Assembly (NCBI RefSeq): GCF_000758325.1
Contig: NZ_CP009459.1
Location: 2,356,001 to 2,420,000 of the forward strand
Source: Cedecea neteri
GTDB taxonomy: Bacteria > Pseudomonadota > Gammaproteobacteria > Enterobacterales > Enterobacteriaceae
Direction of reading: 5' to 3'
DNA length: 64,000 nt
Positions 54,092-62,629 of this stretch are shown here, in pieces. The notes under the pieces are model-generated. The model was not told the DNA's origin and searched no databases. It saw nothing but the letters and a program-made list of their open reading frames with translations. The first letter of the stretch is position 1. Each line of letters begins with the position of its first letter. A program made the translations under genes and the position numbers.

Positions 54092-54210
54092 TTCACGGGC
54101 TTGTCTGGTTTTTATAGTTTTTCACATCAATAAAAAAATAATAAAAATAAATATGAATAAAATGCGGCAGTGAAACGTTAGCTGAGTATGTCCGCTACCG
54201 GAAATACTCC

Positions 54211-54777
54211 ATGCTGCGTATTTTTCTGAAAATAATCCTCGGCCTGTCGTTCAGTCCCTGGCTGTATGCCGCGCCGGAAAGCTACAGCGTCCTCACGCCG
54301 CAAACGGCGATAGAACTTTCATGGCGCGCTTTTGGCGGGACTTCTCAGGCGCACCTCGAGGGTGTCACTGGCTCACTTTTGCTGGATGCAGGGAACGATA
54401 TGCACGACAGCATCAGCGTGCACATCCCCGTCGCGACGCTTCAGGCTTCAAACAGCCTGCTGACGTATCAGCTGCAGGGCGGGTTATTCTTTGATACCGC
54501 ACATTATCCTATGCTCACGTTTACCAGCACCAGAGTTGTGGCTCAGGGCAACGGGCGATACAGGATTTTTGGCATAGTGCAGGTAAAAAATGTCCAGCGT
54601 CCGGTGGTTTTGGAGGCAAGTCTGGATCACGCACCCGCATTAACTTCAGGCCCAAGTGCTCTCTCATTACGTGCCACAACGGTTATCTCCCGCGCCGCCT
54701 TTAATATGGATAAATTTGAGGCCGTGGTGGATGACAGTGTTGCGATTGAGATTAGAATTCGCGCAAGGGTTGGCTAG
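54211..54777 (+). CDS. YceI-like periplasmic lipid-binding-type protein
   Basis: A 188-residue exported protein. A signal peptide (MLRIFLKIILGLSFSPWLYA) is followed by a YceI domain: YSVLTPQTAIELSWRAFGG at the start, FFDTAHYPMLTFTSTRV in the middle and ISRAAFNMDKFEAVVDDSVAIEI at the end. YceI proteins bind isoprenoid-type ligands in a lipocalin-like barrel; the ligand here is unknown. The last 120 bases lie inside the left copy of the 844-bp tandem duplication, so a truncated second copy of this 3' end occurs at 55502. Confidence 0.82.
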   Translation: MLRIFLKIILGLSFSPWLYAAPESYSVLTPQTAIELSWRAFGGTSQAHLEGVTGSLLLDAGNDMHDSISVHIPVATLQASNSLLTYQLQGGLFFDTAHYPMLTFTSTRVVAQGNGRYRIFGIVQVKNVQRPVVLEASLDHAPALTSGPSALSLRATTVISRAAFNMDKFEAVVDDSVAIEIRIRARVG

Positions 54778-55501
54778 GTTTTTTTAAGTAAGTTTTTGTT
54801 ATGTATGTGTTTAATTGCTTATTCTTTGAGGTGGGCGGTGTCCCTATTTTAACCTTTCAATTTTCCGTTCACCCGTAGATCGATTTCCCATATACGCTCA
54901 GAGCACGGTGAACGTGTCAGGGGGCATTACGCCATGCCCCCTGACAACCCCCGGCGCCCGGCGAACTCATCGCCGCTGAAGCGGTAAACCCACCGGCTAT
55001 CACCCAAACATTCGGGGTCGTTCGCGATTCGTTCCCGACGATCGCTCTCTTTCGCTGTTCCCGACAGCTCAACCCCGCCTGAGTTGGGTCATAACCGGGG
55101 GCGATGGGAGCCGGGGACAAGGGCGTAGCTGTAAGACTTGAAGCAACAATGATTTTCAGAATAGCTGTGGGCTAACAGCGAGGCACGGTTCCGGCTTAAA
55201 TCGCCTCTGTTTTCTCTCCGACTGGCCAGGGTCCGGCCGTCGGGAACGGCCGGAGGCTGAGAGCGTCGGGAACGCATCTCAGCCGACCCAGGACTGGGAG
55301 ATAAAACGGAGGTCTGCCGCTTCAGCGGTCGATTTATTTCGCCGGGAGTCCGGGTTCTCAGGGGAGTGACGGTGATTCCCCTGAGACGTTCACCGATGCG
55401 GTGGCTACATATAAAAAAGGGCTGGAAGTGAACGGAACATTAGCCGACCCTTCATAATCGCGGGTATTTGCTGCCATAAGCCCACCCGGAAACCATCAAT
55501 A
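54658..55501. repeat. Tandem duplication, left unit (844 bp)
   Basis: The first of two direct units of 844 bp. It begins inside the YceI-like gene at GCTCTCTCATTACG and ends at CCGGAAACCATCAATA. The neighbouring bases outside the unit do not match, which fixes the boundaries. The flanks of the unit are nearly identical between copies, while the internal segments at about 55105-55185 and 55385-55425 have diverged. Confidence 0.95.
54863..55437. other. Structured inverted-repeat element, copy 1
   Basis: A noncoding element with nested symmetry. Ends are TTCCGTTCAC and GTGAACGGAA, then CGGTGAACG and CGTTCACCG (55387-55395). A 13-bp hairpin (TGTCAGGGGGCAT, loop TACGCC) lies at 54915-54946. CCCGGCGA/TCGCCGGG and CCGCTGAAGCGG/CCGCTTCAGCGG (54973, 55317) follow. 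Inside are four hairpins: 55024-55045 and 55054-55068 with loop TCCCG, and 55232-55254 and 55255-55284 with loop CGGGA. A further hairpin lies at 55357-55385. The complementary loops could kiss. Small open frames here follow the repeat and look accidental, though I cannot exclude short peptides. Confidence 0.8.
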
Positions 55502-55621
55502 GCTCTCTCATTACGTGCCACAACGGTTATCTCTCGCGCCGCCTTTAATATGGATAAATTTGAGGCCGTGGTGGATGACAGTGTTGCGATTGAGATTAGA
55601 ATTCGCGCAAGGGTTGGCTAG
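55502..55621 (+). pseudogene. Duplicated 3' fragment of the YceI-like gene
   Basis: 120 bases copied from 54658-54777, including the stop codon, with only a change or two (for example CTCCCGCG to CTCTCGCG). It lacks any start or signal sequence and is a by-product of the tandem duplication. Confidence 0.9.
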
Positions 55622-55706
55622 GTTTTTTTAAGTAAGTTTTTGTTATGTATGTGTTTAATTGCTTATTCTTTGAGGTGGGCGGTGTCCCTATTTTAACCTT
55701 TCAATT

Positions 55707-56281
55707 TTCCGTTCACCCGTAGATCGATTTCCCATATACGCTCAGAGCACGGTGAATGTGTCAGGGGGCATTACGCCATGCCCCCTGACAACCCCCGGCG
55801 CCCGGCGAGCTCATCGCCGCTGAAGCGGTAAACCCACCGGCTATCACCCAAACATTCGGGGTCGTTCGCGATTCGTTCCCGACGATCGCTCTCTTTCGCT
55901 GTTCCCGACAGCTCAACCCCGCCTGAGTTGGGTCATAACCGGGGGCGATGAGAGCCGTGAACAAGGGCGTGGCTGTGGGACTTTCAGCAACGTTAACGTT
56001 CCGTATGGCTGCGGGATTGAAGCGAGGCACGGTTCCGGCTTAAATCGCCTCCATTTTCTCTCCGACTGGCCAGGGTCCGGCCGTCGGGAACGGCCGGAGG
56101 CTGAGAGCGTCGGGAACGCATCTCAGCCGACCCAGGACTGGGAGATAAAACGGAGGTCTGCCGCTTCAGCGGTCGATTTATTTCGCCGGGAGTCCGGGGT
56201 CTCGGGGGAGTGACGGTGACTCCCCCGAGTCGTTCACAAGTGCGGGGGCTGCATATAAAACAGGACTCAAAGTGAACGGAA
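55707..56281. other. Structured inverted-repeat element, copy 2
   Basis: The second copy of the element, with the same ends (TTCCGTTCAC at 55707, GTGAACGGAA at 56272). The hairpins recur 844 bases on: 55759-55790, 55868-55889, 55898-55912, 56076-56098 and 56099-56128 with unchanged TCCCG/CGGGA loops. The last hairpin (56201-56229) has arms CTCGGGGGA/TCCCCCGAG where copy 1 has CTCAGGGGA/TCCCCTGAG, so an A-T pair is replaced by G-C and the stem is kept. The segment between the two loop pairs (about 55955-56030) is much more diverged. Confidence 0.8.
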
Positions 56282-56339
56282 CTTTAGCCGACCTTGCATA
56301 ATCGCGGGTATTTGCTGCCATAAGCCCACCCGGAAACCA

Positions 56340-57761
56340 TCAATACAAATTCTGCGGTGTAAAAATCCCGTGGTGAGACGCGCGGAAAGGGATCACCGTC
56401 GCAGGCGCCGGAGCAGACTCTGCATTGAGCGAATCCAGAAAAGCTCTGGCCCACCACTGGCTGTCGTACCTTTCCACTTTGGCCAGCAGCTGCTGGTGAC
56501 GGCGTTTGCGCTCGTGCAGCGGCATCGTCAGCGCGGAGTACAGCGCATGGCTTGCTTCGTTGGCATCGTAGGGATTGATCAACACCGCATCCGTCAGCTG
56601 TTCTGCCGTGCCGGTCAGGGCCGACAGCATCAGTACGCCGGGGTCTTCGGCATCCTGCGCGAGAACAAAGGCTTTTGCCTCCAGGCTCATCCCCTCAGAA
56701 AGTGGGGTGAACATCGCCACGTGGGCGTTACGGTAAAACGCGTAAATCAAATCGGAGTGGCACAGATGGTTGCGAATATAGTTGATGGGGTACCAGCCCG
56801 AATCCCCAAAGCGAGCGTTAATGTCTGCGCACTGGTGTTCCAGCTGGTCGCAGAGATCCCGCGCCGACCACGAATAGCCCCTTGAAGCATCAGAAATTTG
56901 CAGCAGGCTGACGTCACGCAGGTACTCCGGGTGCGAACTTAGAAACGTTTCCATCGTATTCAGGTGGCAATGCACGCCGCTGATATCGCTGATGGTGTCG
57001 TTGCTGATCACAATCTGGCGAGGGTAGTTGCGCACCGCTTCGGCGTTGGTGTGCGAAAGCGGCGGCAGGGTTTTATCCACGCCGCAGGGAAAAATCCCCA
57101 GCCGGATAATGTGCCCGTTAAGCTGAATAAGATTATCCGCCAGCCGCTCCACGCGATAAAACCGCAGCGCATAGGCGAGGAAATTATTCACATCTCCGCT
57201 CGACTGGAAGCCAAGCAGATCGTAGCTGAACAGCGCCTGCATCAGGCTGTCGTGCTCGGGCACCGAGCGCAGCACATCGCCTGGCGGGAAGGGCTGATGC
57301 AGGAAGAAGCCGCAGCGGTTGGTGTAGCCATCCTCTTTGAGCATCTTGCCGGTGAACAGCAGATGGTAGTCCTGCACCCAGACGAGATCGTCAGGCTCAA
57401 TTTTGGCGGCCACCCGAGCTTTCACATCATAGTTATAGTTCTTCCAGGTGGTGAAATACTCTTTTTTATAGTGGATCAAATCCGGGCGATTGTGGAAAAC
57501 CGGCCACAGCACCTGATGAATATAGCCCTGGTAAAAGTTGTCATACTCGTTGGGGGTCAGCGCCCAGCTGTATTGCTGGTAGCCCGACTGGCTGAAAAAA
57601 CGCTCTTTTCTCTGCTTATTCCCGGCGGCTATTTCACCGTTCCAGCCAAACCACAGGCCCGAATGTTTCTTCAGAACGGCATGAAGGACCGGAAGCAAAG
57701 GATCGCCGCGCTGCCCGCGTTCTGGTTCGCAGCGATTAGACAGCATAATAAGACGAGACAT
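56340..57761 (-). CDS. OtsA-like GT20 protein with altered UDP-glucose site
   Basis: A 473-residue protein of the trehalose-6-phosphate synthase family (GT20). Residues that bind glucose-6-phosphate in OtsA are kept: Arg in LSNR, Trp in LWFGWNG, Tyr in NEYDNFYQG, Asp in WVQDYHLL, His in FFLHQPFP and Arg in ASRGY. Those that bind UDP-glucose are not: RLDYSKG is replaced by NDTISDISG, the N-terminal Gly-Gly loop is missing, and DGMNLVAKE reads EGMSLEAKA. It may have lost or changed donor specificity. It lies 42 bases behind the glutamine-synthetase-like gene on the same strand, and its end lies in the duplicated region. Confidence 0.82.
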   Translation of the reverse strand: MSRLIMLSNRCEPERGQRGDPLLPVLHAVLKKHSGLWFGWNGEIAAGNKQRKERFFSQSGYQQYSWALTPNEYDNFYQGYIHQVLWPVFHNRPDLIHYKKEYFTTWKNYNYDVKARVAAKIEPDDLVWVQDYHLLFTGKMLKEDGYTNRCGFFLHQPFPPGDVLRSVPEHDSLMQALFSYDLLGFQSSGDVNNFLAYALRFYRVERLADNLIQLNGHIIRLGIFPCGVDKTLPPLSHTNAEAVRNYPRQIVISNDTISDISGVHCHLNTMETFLSSHPEYLRDVSLLQISDASRGYSWSARDLCDQLEHQCADINARFGDSGWYPINYIRNHLCHSDLIYAFYRNAHVAMFTPLSEGMSLEAKAFVLAQDAEDPGVLMLSALTGTAEQLTDAVLINPYDANEASHALYSALTMPLHERKRRHQQLLAKVERYDSQWWARAFLDSLNAESAPAPATVIPFRASHHGIFTPQNLY

Positions 57762-57803
57762 ACATCACCTCAGGTTAGCATTCGGGTTGATAGCGCACGG
57801 GCG

Positions 57804-59222
57804 TTAGCGGGACAGCACCGCTTCTTCCTGGGTCACGATAGTTTCAAACCACGCCAGTTCCGACAGCTTGTGGGTCACCCACTGGCGGGAGAACGCTTCC
57901 CCCAGGCTTTCGGTCATGTAATGGCTTTGCTGAAACTCTGCGATTGCGACGTGCTGGAACAGCGGCAGCTCAGGGGCAAACAGCGCCGAATTCTTTAGGG
58001 TATCGCTGTCGATATTTTCCAGCCCGTAAAGCATGCCGGTCAGAATGGCGGCCATCGCCAGATACGGGTTCACGTCGGCCCCGGCCAGGCGGTACTCAAT
58101 GCGGCGGTTGCTGTCGTCGGAGCAGGGGATGCGCAAGGCGGCGCTGCGCTTGTTGTAGCCCCAGGAACTGAACAGCGGCTCATTAAGATTTTTGCGCAAC
58201 CGCCTGAAAGAGTTAACGTGTGGAGCGATAACGGCCACGGCGGCGGGCATGGTTTGCAACATCCCCGCCAGGCAGAGCTGGGTCATTTCGTTCAGGTTTT
58301 CCGCCGGGGAGGCAAAAACGTTGTCGCCTTTGCGGTCGTTCAGGCTGATATGAAAATGCAGGCCATTCCCGGCCAGGTGCGAAAACGGCTTTGCCATAAA
58401 GTTTGCCTGATAGCCAAACTTATCGGCCACAATACTGGTCAGGCGGCGTAGCGCCAGCACGCTTTCGCACACGCCAACGATGTCTTTGCCATGCTTCAGG
58501 TTCAGCTCAAACTGCCCGGCTTCCGCTTCGCAGACGATACCGCTCAGCGGCAGTTTTTGATCGGCGGCGGCCTGCTCCAGCGCTTCAATAAAAGCGGTGT
58601 AATCGGACGGGACGGGCATATAAAAGCAGCCCTGGGCCGGGACGTCCTGCTGGGCTTTGCTGACCAGGTAAAACTCTATTTCCGGCGCGGCGACCGGGTA
58701 CAGGCCGTGGTAATGAAACTTCTGCAGGACATTTTCCAGCACCACTCTGGGTTCCAGCGCGTAGCCGCTGCCGTCGCTCTGCTTCATGGTCAACAGCAAC
58801 TGCGCGTTGTGCTTCGGGTCGTGGGCGCAGGGCCGCAGCGTACCCGCCACCGGCAGGCAAAGCCCGTCGGGCTCGTCGTATTCCACGCTGGCCGAGGCCT
58901 GGCTAAACGGCTTGCCCTCGTGATCCATCGCGTAAACGGATTGTGGGAAATAACAGCCGGCAGAGAGCGACAGCAGGCTGTCTACCGCGATGCGTTTGCC
59001 GCGAAAAGCCCCGTTGACGTCATTGAGGTAAATATCAACGTGCTTTGTGTCTGGGTGACGCTGCAAGTAGCGCTGCACCTCTTCGGCAAACTCTTTAGCT
59101 CGCTCCTCCGCTGGCTTTTGCCGCGCTGACTGGCCGACGGATCCTTCACTGGATGAGGCCTGCGGAAAAGCGAAAAGCGTAAAAATGTTTTTAACGAGCG
59201 AGTGGTGAATGAGTGAGTTCAT
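57804..59222 (-). CDS. Glutamine-synthetase-family ligase, PuuA-like
   Basis: A 472-residue protein of the type-I glutamine synthetase superfamily, closest in appearance to gamma-glutamylpolyamine synthetase PuuA (VQRYLQRHPDTKHVDIYLNDVNG at the start of the homologous part). Catalytic regions are intact: APEIEFYLV, EAEAGQFELNLKH, GNGLHFHIS, NSFRRL and RIEYRLAGADVNPYLAMAA. The N-terminal 35 residues are extra. It likely attaches glutamate to an amine, but the puu operon is not nearby. It heads an operon with the OtsA-like gene. Confidence 0.85.
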   Translation of the reverse strand: MNSLIHHSLVKNIFTLFAFPQASSSEGSVGQSARQKPAEERAKEFAEEVQRYLQRHPDTKHVDIYLNDVNGAFRGKRIAVDSLLSLSAGCYFPQSVYAMDHEGKPFSQASASVEYDEPDGLCLPVAGTLRPCAHDPKHNAQLLLTMKQSDGSGYALEPRVVLENVLQKFHYHGLYPVAAPEIEFYLVSKAQQDVPAQGCFYMPVPSDYTAFIEALEQAAADQKLPLSGIVCEAEAGQFELNLKHGKDIVGVCESVLALRRLTSIVADKFGYQANFMAKPFSHLAGNGLHFHISLNDRKGDNVFASPAENLNEMTQLCLAGMLQTMPAAVAVIAPHVNSFRRLRKNLNEPLFSSWGYNKRSAALRIPCSDDSNRRIEYRLAGADVNPYLAMAAILTGMLYGLENIDSDTLKNSALFAPELPLFQHVAIAEFQQSHYMTESLGEAFSRQWVTHKLSELAWFETIVTQEEAVLSR

Positions 59223-59451
59223 GGCGGTCTTTTTCTAAGCCTCTCGGCGACGAAAAGAGCATATTCACTGGCGTATAAAAAGAAGGTAAAAAAGCCAAAG
59301 CGGTGGGTAAAAAAAGTATAAATGACAATAAGTGTAGGGCTTTAGCCCGACCGTTGAGGCGTTGGTGATGGCGTTTACGACGGCCAGCCTGTCCAAACGA
59401 GTTCGCATATCATATACCGCTTAGTGCTTTCCCCAGCTGATTCAAACTCGG

Positions 59452-59458
59452 CTATTCT
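59452..59458 (+). promoter_or_regulatory. Possible sigma-S-type -10 element of osmF
   Basis: CTATTCT about 45 bases before the osmF start resembles the sigma-S -10 consensus CTATACT. E. coli osmF is RpoS-dependent. No clear -35 is seen, as is common for such promoters. Weak evidence. Confidence 0.35.
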
Positions 59459-59503
59459 TTGTTTACTGCATGATTTTTAAGTAAAGAACAACGAGGAATA
59501 ACT

Positions 59504-60415
59504 ATGAACATATCAACACGTTGGGGTTTGGCAGGATTAGTGATGTTGGCAGCAGGCGCGCAGGCGGCTGAACCGGTGAAAGTCGGCTCTAAAATTGATA
59601 CCGAAGGCTCTTTGCTCGGCAATATTATTTTGCAGGTGCTGGAAAGCCATGATGTAAAAACCGTCAACAAAGTCCAGCTCGGTACCACCCCGGTTGTGCG
59701 CGGGGCGATTACCTCCGGTGAGCTGGATATTTACCCGGAATACACCGGCAACGGCGCGTTCTTCTTTAAAACTGAAAACGATCCGGCCTGGAAAGATGCC
59801 CAAAAGGGCTATGAAAAAGTTAAGCAACTGGATTACGACAAAAACCATCTGGTCTGGCTGACGCCGGCCCCGGCCAATAACACTTACACCATCGCGGTAC
59901 GTAAGGATTTGGCGGAGAAAAACCACCTGGTTTCCCTGGCCGACCTTAGCGAATACCTGAAAAAGGGCGGCACCTTTAAGCTGGCGGCTTCCGCCGAGTT
60001 TATTGAGCGTTCCGACGCGCTGCCTGCTTTCGAAAAAGCTTACGGCTTTAAGCTGGAACAAAGCCAGCTGCTTTCCCTGGCCGGGGGCGACACCGCAGTA
60101 ACCATTAAAGCAGCAGCGCAGCAAACCTCCGGCGTTAACGCCGCGATGGCCTACGGCACCGATGGCCCGGTTGCGGCCCTGGGTCTGGAAACGCTCACCG
60201 ACCCTAAAGGCGTACAGGCAGTTTCTGCGCCAACCGCCGTGGTGCGTGAGGCCGTGCTGAAAGAGTACCCGCAAATTGGCGACTGGCTGAAACCGGTCTT
60301 TACTTCCCTCGACCAGAAAACCCTGCAGCAGTTGAACGCGAAAATTGCCGTGGAAGGTCAGGATGCCAAAAAAGTGGCCGCTGATTACTTAAAGCAAAAA
60401 GGCTTTGTTAAATAG
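59504..60415 (+). CDS. osmF: OsmF (YehZ), periplasmic osmoprotectant-binding protein
   Basis: A 303-residue solute-binding protein of the OpuAC/ProX type. The signal peptide ends near AQAAE (residue 22), and KVGSKIDTEGSLLGNIILQVLE, GELDIYPEYTGNGAFFF and SAEFIERSDALPAFEKAYG are conserved. With YehYXW it forms an ABC importer that binds glycine betaine with low affinity in E. coli. GAGGAATAAC precedes the ATG. A hairpin separates it from yehY. Confidence 0.94.
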   Translation: MNISTRWGLAGLVMLAAGAQAAEPVKVGSKIDTEGSLLGNIILQVLESHDVKTVNKVQLGTTPVVRGAITSGELDIYPEYTGNGAFFFKTENDPAWKDAQKGYEKVKQLDYDKNHLVWLTPAPANNTYTIAVRKDLAEKNHLVSLADLSEYLKKGGTFKLAASAEFIERSDALPAFEKAYGFKLEQSQLLSLAGGDTAVTIKAAAQQTSGVNAAMAYGTDGPVAALGLETLTDPKGVQAVSAPTAVVREAVLKEYPQIGDWLKPVFTSLDQKTLQQLNAKIAVEGQDAKKVAADYLKQKGFVK

Positions 60416-60480
60416 CCTGCTGGCGGCGTGCATCGTGCATAAACGCGCGAAATGCACGTCGTTATCTGGTCTGCCTCAAA

Positions 60481-60506
60481 CAGCCGAAAACGCTGGTTTT
60501 CGGCTG
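60481..60506 (+). terminator. Hairpin between osmF and yehY
   Basis: CAGCCGAAAAC and GTTTTCGGCTG form an 11-bp stem with a GCTG loop, followed by TTTGTCCT. It may partly terminate or stabilise the 3' end, giving more osmF than yehYXW transcript, a common arrangement for binding proteins. Confidence 0.65.
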
Positions 60507-60533
60507 TTTGTCCTCAATCTGCTGGAATGACGT

Positions 60534-61685
60534 TTGCTAAAAATTCATAACAGGGTACTGCTGCTGCTGGTGTTACTGCTGGCGGCCGCCTTGATGTTAC
60601 TCCCGATCATCAACAACGCGCCTAACCGCCTGGTTTCCGGCGAGCCGCTGGGCTTTACCCAGTTGCCCGGCACGCTGCATTACTGGCTGGTGATTCCTTT
60701 TCTGATGCTGGCTGGCCTGACGCTGGCACCCGCACGCGCCCTCACGCAACTGGTGATTATTGCCACCGGTGAACTGCTGTTTATCGGCCTGCTGTTACTA
60801 CTGGGGCATACCGCGAGCCAGCTTGCCCTTGAGGGCAGTTCCCTCGCGCGTACGTCTCCCGGCAGTGGACTGTGGCTGATGCTGGCGGTTTGCCTGCTGC
60901 TGTGCGCCGATGCGGCTAACCGCCTTACGGCCAGCCCTTTGTGGCGGCTCTTGCTGAATCTCCAGGTCTGGCTCGTCCCCGTCGCGCTGCTGGCAACCGG
61001 CTACTTCAGCGATCTTTCGCTGATGAAGGAGTATGTCAACCGCCAGGACGTGTTTGACGATGCCCTGAGCCGCCACCTGGCCCTGCTGGCCGGCACGCTG
61101 GTTCCGGCGCTGCTGATTGGCGTCCCGCTGGGGCTGCTTTGCTATCGCCGCCCGGCCTGGCAATCCGGCGTGTTTTCTCTGCTCAACGTGATCCAGACGG
61201 TGCCGTCCGTGGCGCTGTTCGGCCTGCTGATTGCGCCGCTGGCGGGCCTTGCCGCCTGGCTGCCGTGGCTGGGGAAAATTGGCGTGAGCGGCATTGGCGT
61301 CGCGCCTGCACTGATTGCGCTGGTGCTTTATGCGCTCTTGCCACTGGTGCGTGGCGTCGTGGCGGGTTTGCAGCAGGTGCCGCGCAACATCGTGGAAAGT
61401 GCGCTGGGCATGGGCATGTCGCGGGCGCAAATTTTCTGGCGAGCGGAAGTGCCGCTGGCGTTGCCGGTGCTGCTGCGCAGCCTGCGTGTGGTCTGCGTGC
61501 AGACTATCGGCATGGCGGTTATCGCCGCGCTGATTGGCGCGGGCGGGTTTGGCTCGATTATTTTCCAGGGGCTGCTGAGCAGCGCGCTGGATCTGGTTCT
61601 GCTTGGCGTGATGCCGGTTATCGCCCTGGCGGTGATCGTCGATGCGCTGTTTAAGCTGTTTATTTCTCTGCTGGAGGCAAAATAA
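60534..61685 (+). CDS. yehY: YehY, osmoprotectant ABC transporter permease
   Basis: A 383-residue permease. The N-terminal half has four or five helices specific to YehY; the C-terminal half is a standard permease domain with [42 protein letters not shown] and the EAA-like loop [26 protein letters not shown] take the TTG at 60534 after TGGAA as start, since it gives the family length; the first in-frame ATG would remove part of helix 1. It overlaps yehX by one base. Confidence 0.92.
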   Translation: MLKIHNRVLLLLVLLLAAALMLLPIINNAPNRLVSGEPLGFTQLPGTLHYWLVIPFLMLAGLTLAPARALTQLVIIATGELLFIGLLLLLGHTASQLALEGSSLARTSPGSGLWLMLAVCLLLCADAANRLTASPLWRLLLNLQVWLVPVALLATGYFSDLSLMKEYVNRQDVFDDALSRHLALLAGTLVPALLIGVPLGLLCYRRPAWQSGVFSLLNVIQTVPSVALFGLLIAPLAGLAAWLPWLGKIGVSGIGVAPALIALVLYALLPLVRGVVAGLQQVPRNIVESALGMGMSRAQIFWRAEVPLALPVLLRSLRVVCVQTIGMAVIAALIGAGGFGSIIFQGLLSSALDLVLLGVMPVIALAVIVDALFKLFISLLEAK

Positions 61686-62629
61686 TGATCGAGTTCGATC
61701 GCGTCAGCAAATACTTCCACGGCGAAGCGGCGGTCAGTGATTTGACGCTGAACATCCGTGAAGGGCAATTCACCGTGCTGATCGGCACCTCCGGCTCAGG
61801 CAAGTCCACCACGCTGAAGATGATCAACCGGCTGGTGGAGCACGACGAAGGGCGCATTCGCTTTGCCGGGGAAGAAATCCGCAGCTTTGACCCGAAAGTG
61901 CTTCGCCGCCGCATGGGCTACGCCATCCAGTCCATTGGCCTGTTCCCGCACTGGACGGTGGCGCAGAACATCGCCACGGTGCCTGAGCTGCTGAAGTGGC
62001 CGAAGGCGAGAGTCGCCGAACGTATTGACGAGCTGCTGGAGCTGTTAGGCCTGGACGCCGCGCAGTTCCGCGACCGTTATCCGCACCAGCTCTCCGGCGG
62101 GCAGCAGCAGCGTGTGGGTGTGGCCCGTGCGCTGGCAGCCGACCCGGAAGTGCTACTGATGGACGAGCCTTTTGGGGCGCTGGATCCGGTCACCCGCGCG
62201 ACGCTACAGCAGGAGATGATTCGCATTCATCAACTGCTGGGACGTACCATTGTGCTGGTGACGCACGACATCGACGAGGCCTTAACGCTGGCCGACAACA
62301 TCGTGCTGATGGACGGCGGCAAAGTTATCCAGCAGGGCACGCCGCTGGAGCTGCTGACCAACCCGGCCAACGATTTTGTCCGTGACTTCTTTGGCCGCAG
62401 CGAGCTTGGTGTCCGGCTGCTTTCGCTGCGCCACGTCGCGGACAGCATTCGCGCCGATGAGCGTCTGGAAGGCGAGCCTATCCGGGCAGACATGACGCTG
62501 CGCGAGGCGCTCTCGCTGTTTATTGACCGCCAGTGTGAAAAACTGCCGGTGGTGGATGCGCAGAATCAGCCCTGCGGCGTGCTGCACTTTAGCGATCTGG
62601 TCAGGAGGGAACATGCGCCTGCTACGTGA
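61685..62629 (+). CDS. yehX: YehX, osmoprotectant ABC transporter ATPase
   Basis: A 314-residue ATPase with Walker [15 protein letters not shown] (about residues 34-47), signature [15 protein letters not shown], Walker [13 protein letters not shown] and switch His in [10 protein letters not shown]-terminal extension (about residues 245-314) resembles half a CBS pair, with [22 protein letters not shown]. It begins inside the yehY stop codon and overlaps yehW by 17 bases. Confidence 0.94.
   Translation: MIEFDRVSKYFHGEAAVSDLTLNIREGQFTVLIGTSGSGKSTTLKMINRLVEHDEGRIRFAGEEIRSFDPKVLRRRMGYAIQSIGLFPHWTVAQNIATVPELLKWPKARVAERIDELLELLGLDAAQFRDRYPHQLSGGQQQRVGVARALAADPEVLLMDEPFGALDPVTRATLQQEMIRIHQLLGRTIVLVTHDIDEALTLADNIVLMDGGKVIQQGTPLELLTNPANDFVRDFFGRSELGVRLLSLRHVADSIRADERLEGEPIRADMTLREALSLFIDRQCEKLPVVDAQNQPCGVLHFSDLVRREHAPAT

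Larger units (their letters stand above)
55502..56345. repeat. Tandem duplication, right unit (844 bp)
   Basis: The second direct unit, offset by exactly 844 bases from the first. It starts with the copied 3' end of the YceI-like gene and ends inside the last codons of the OtsA-like gene (CCATCAATA, then unique CAAATTCTGC). The duplication therefore directly joins two genes' 3' ends. Confidence 0.95.

Noticed and set aside
54917-55120. Minus-strand open frame of 67 residues in copy 1 of the duplicated element, with an 89-residue relative at 55761-56030
   Set aside because: It lies on the hairpins, has no convincing ribosome site, and its apparent conservation follows from the DNA duplication. 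Lengths differ between copies. It recalls small frames annotated near P4-type phage immunity regions, but I cannot support a protein.
54658-56345. Repeats considered as a CRISPR array
   Set aside because: Only two long units, no short repeats with regular unique spacers, and no cas genes.
54658-56345. Duplicated region considered as an insertion sequence
   Set aside because: No transposase and no clear target-site duplication; the unit boundaries cut through coding ends, which fits tandem duplication better.
56964-57998. Open frame of 344 codons on the plus strand
   Set aside because: Antisense to the OtsA-like and glutamine-synthetase-like genes and spanning their junction; no recognisable domain.
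60416-60533. Second small gene between osmF and yehY
   Set aside because: Only a hairpin and short frames without starts are present; nothing resembles a gene.
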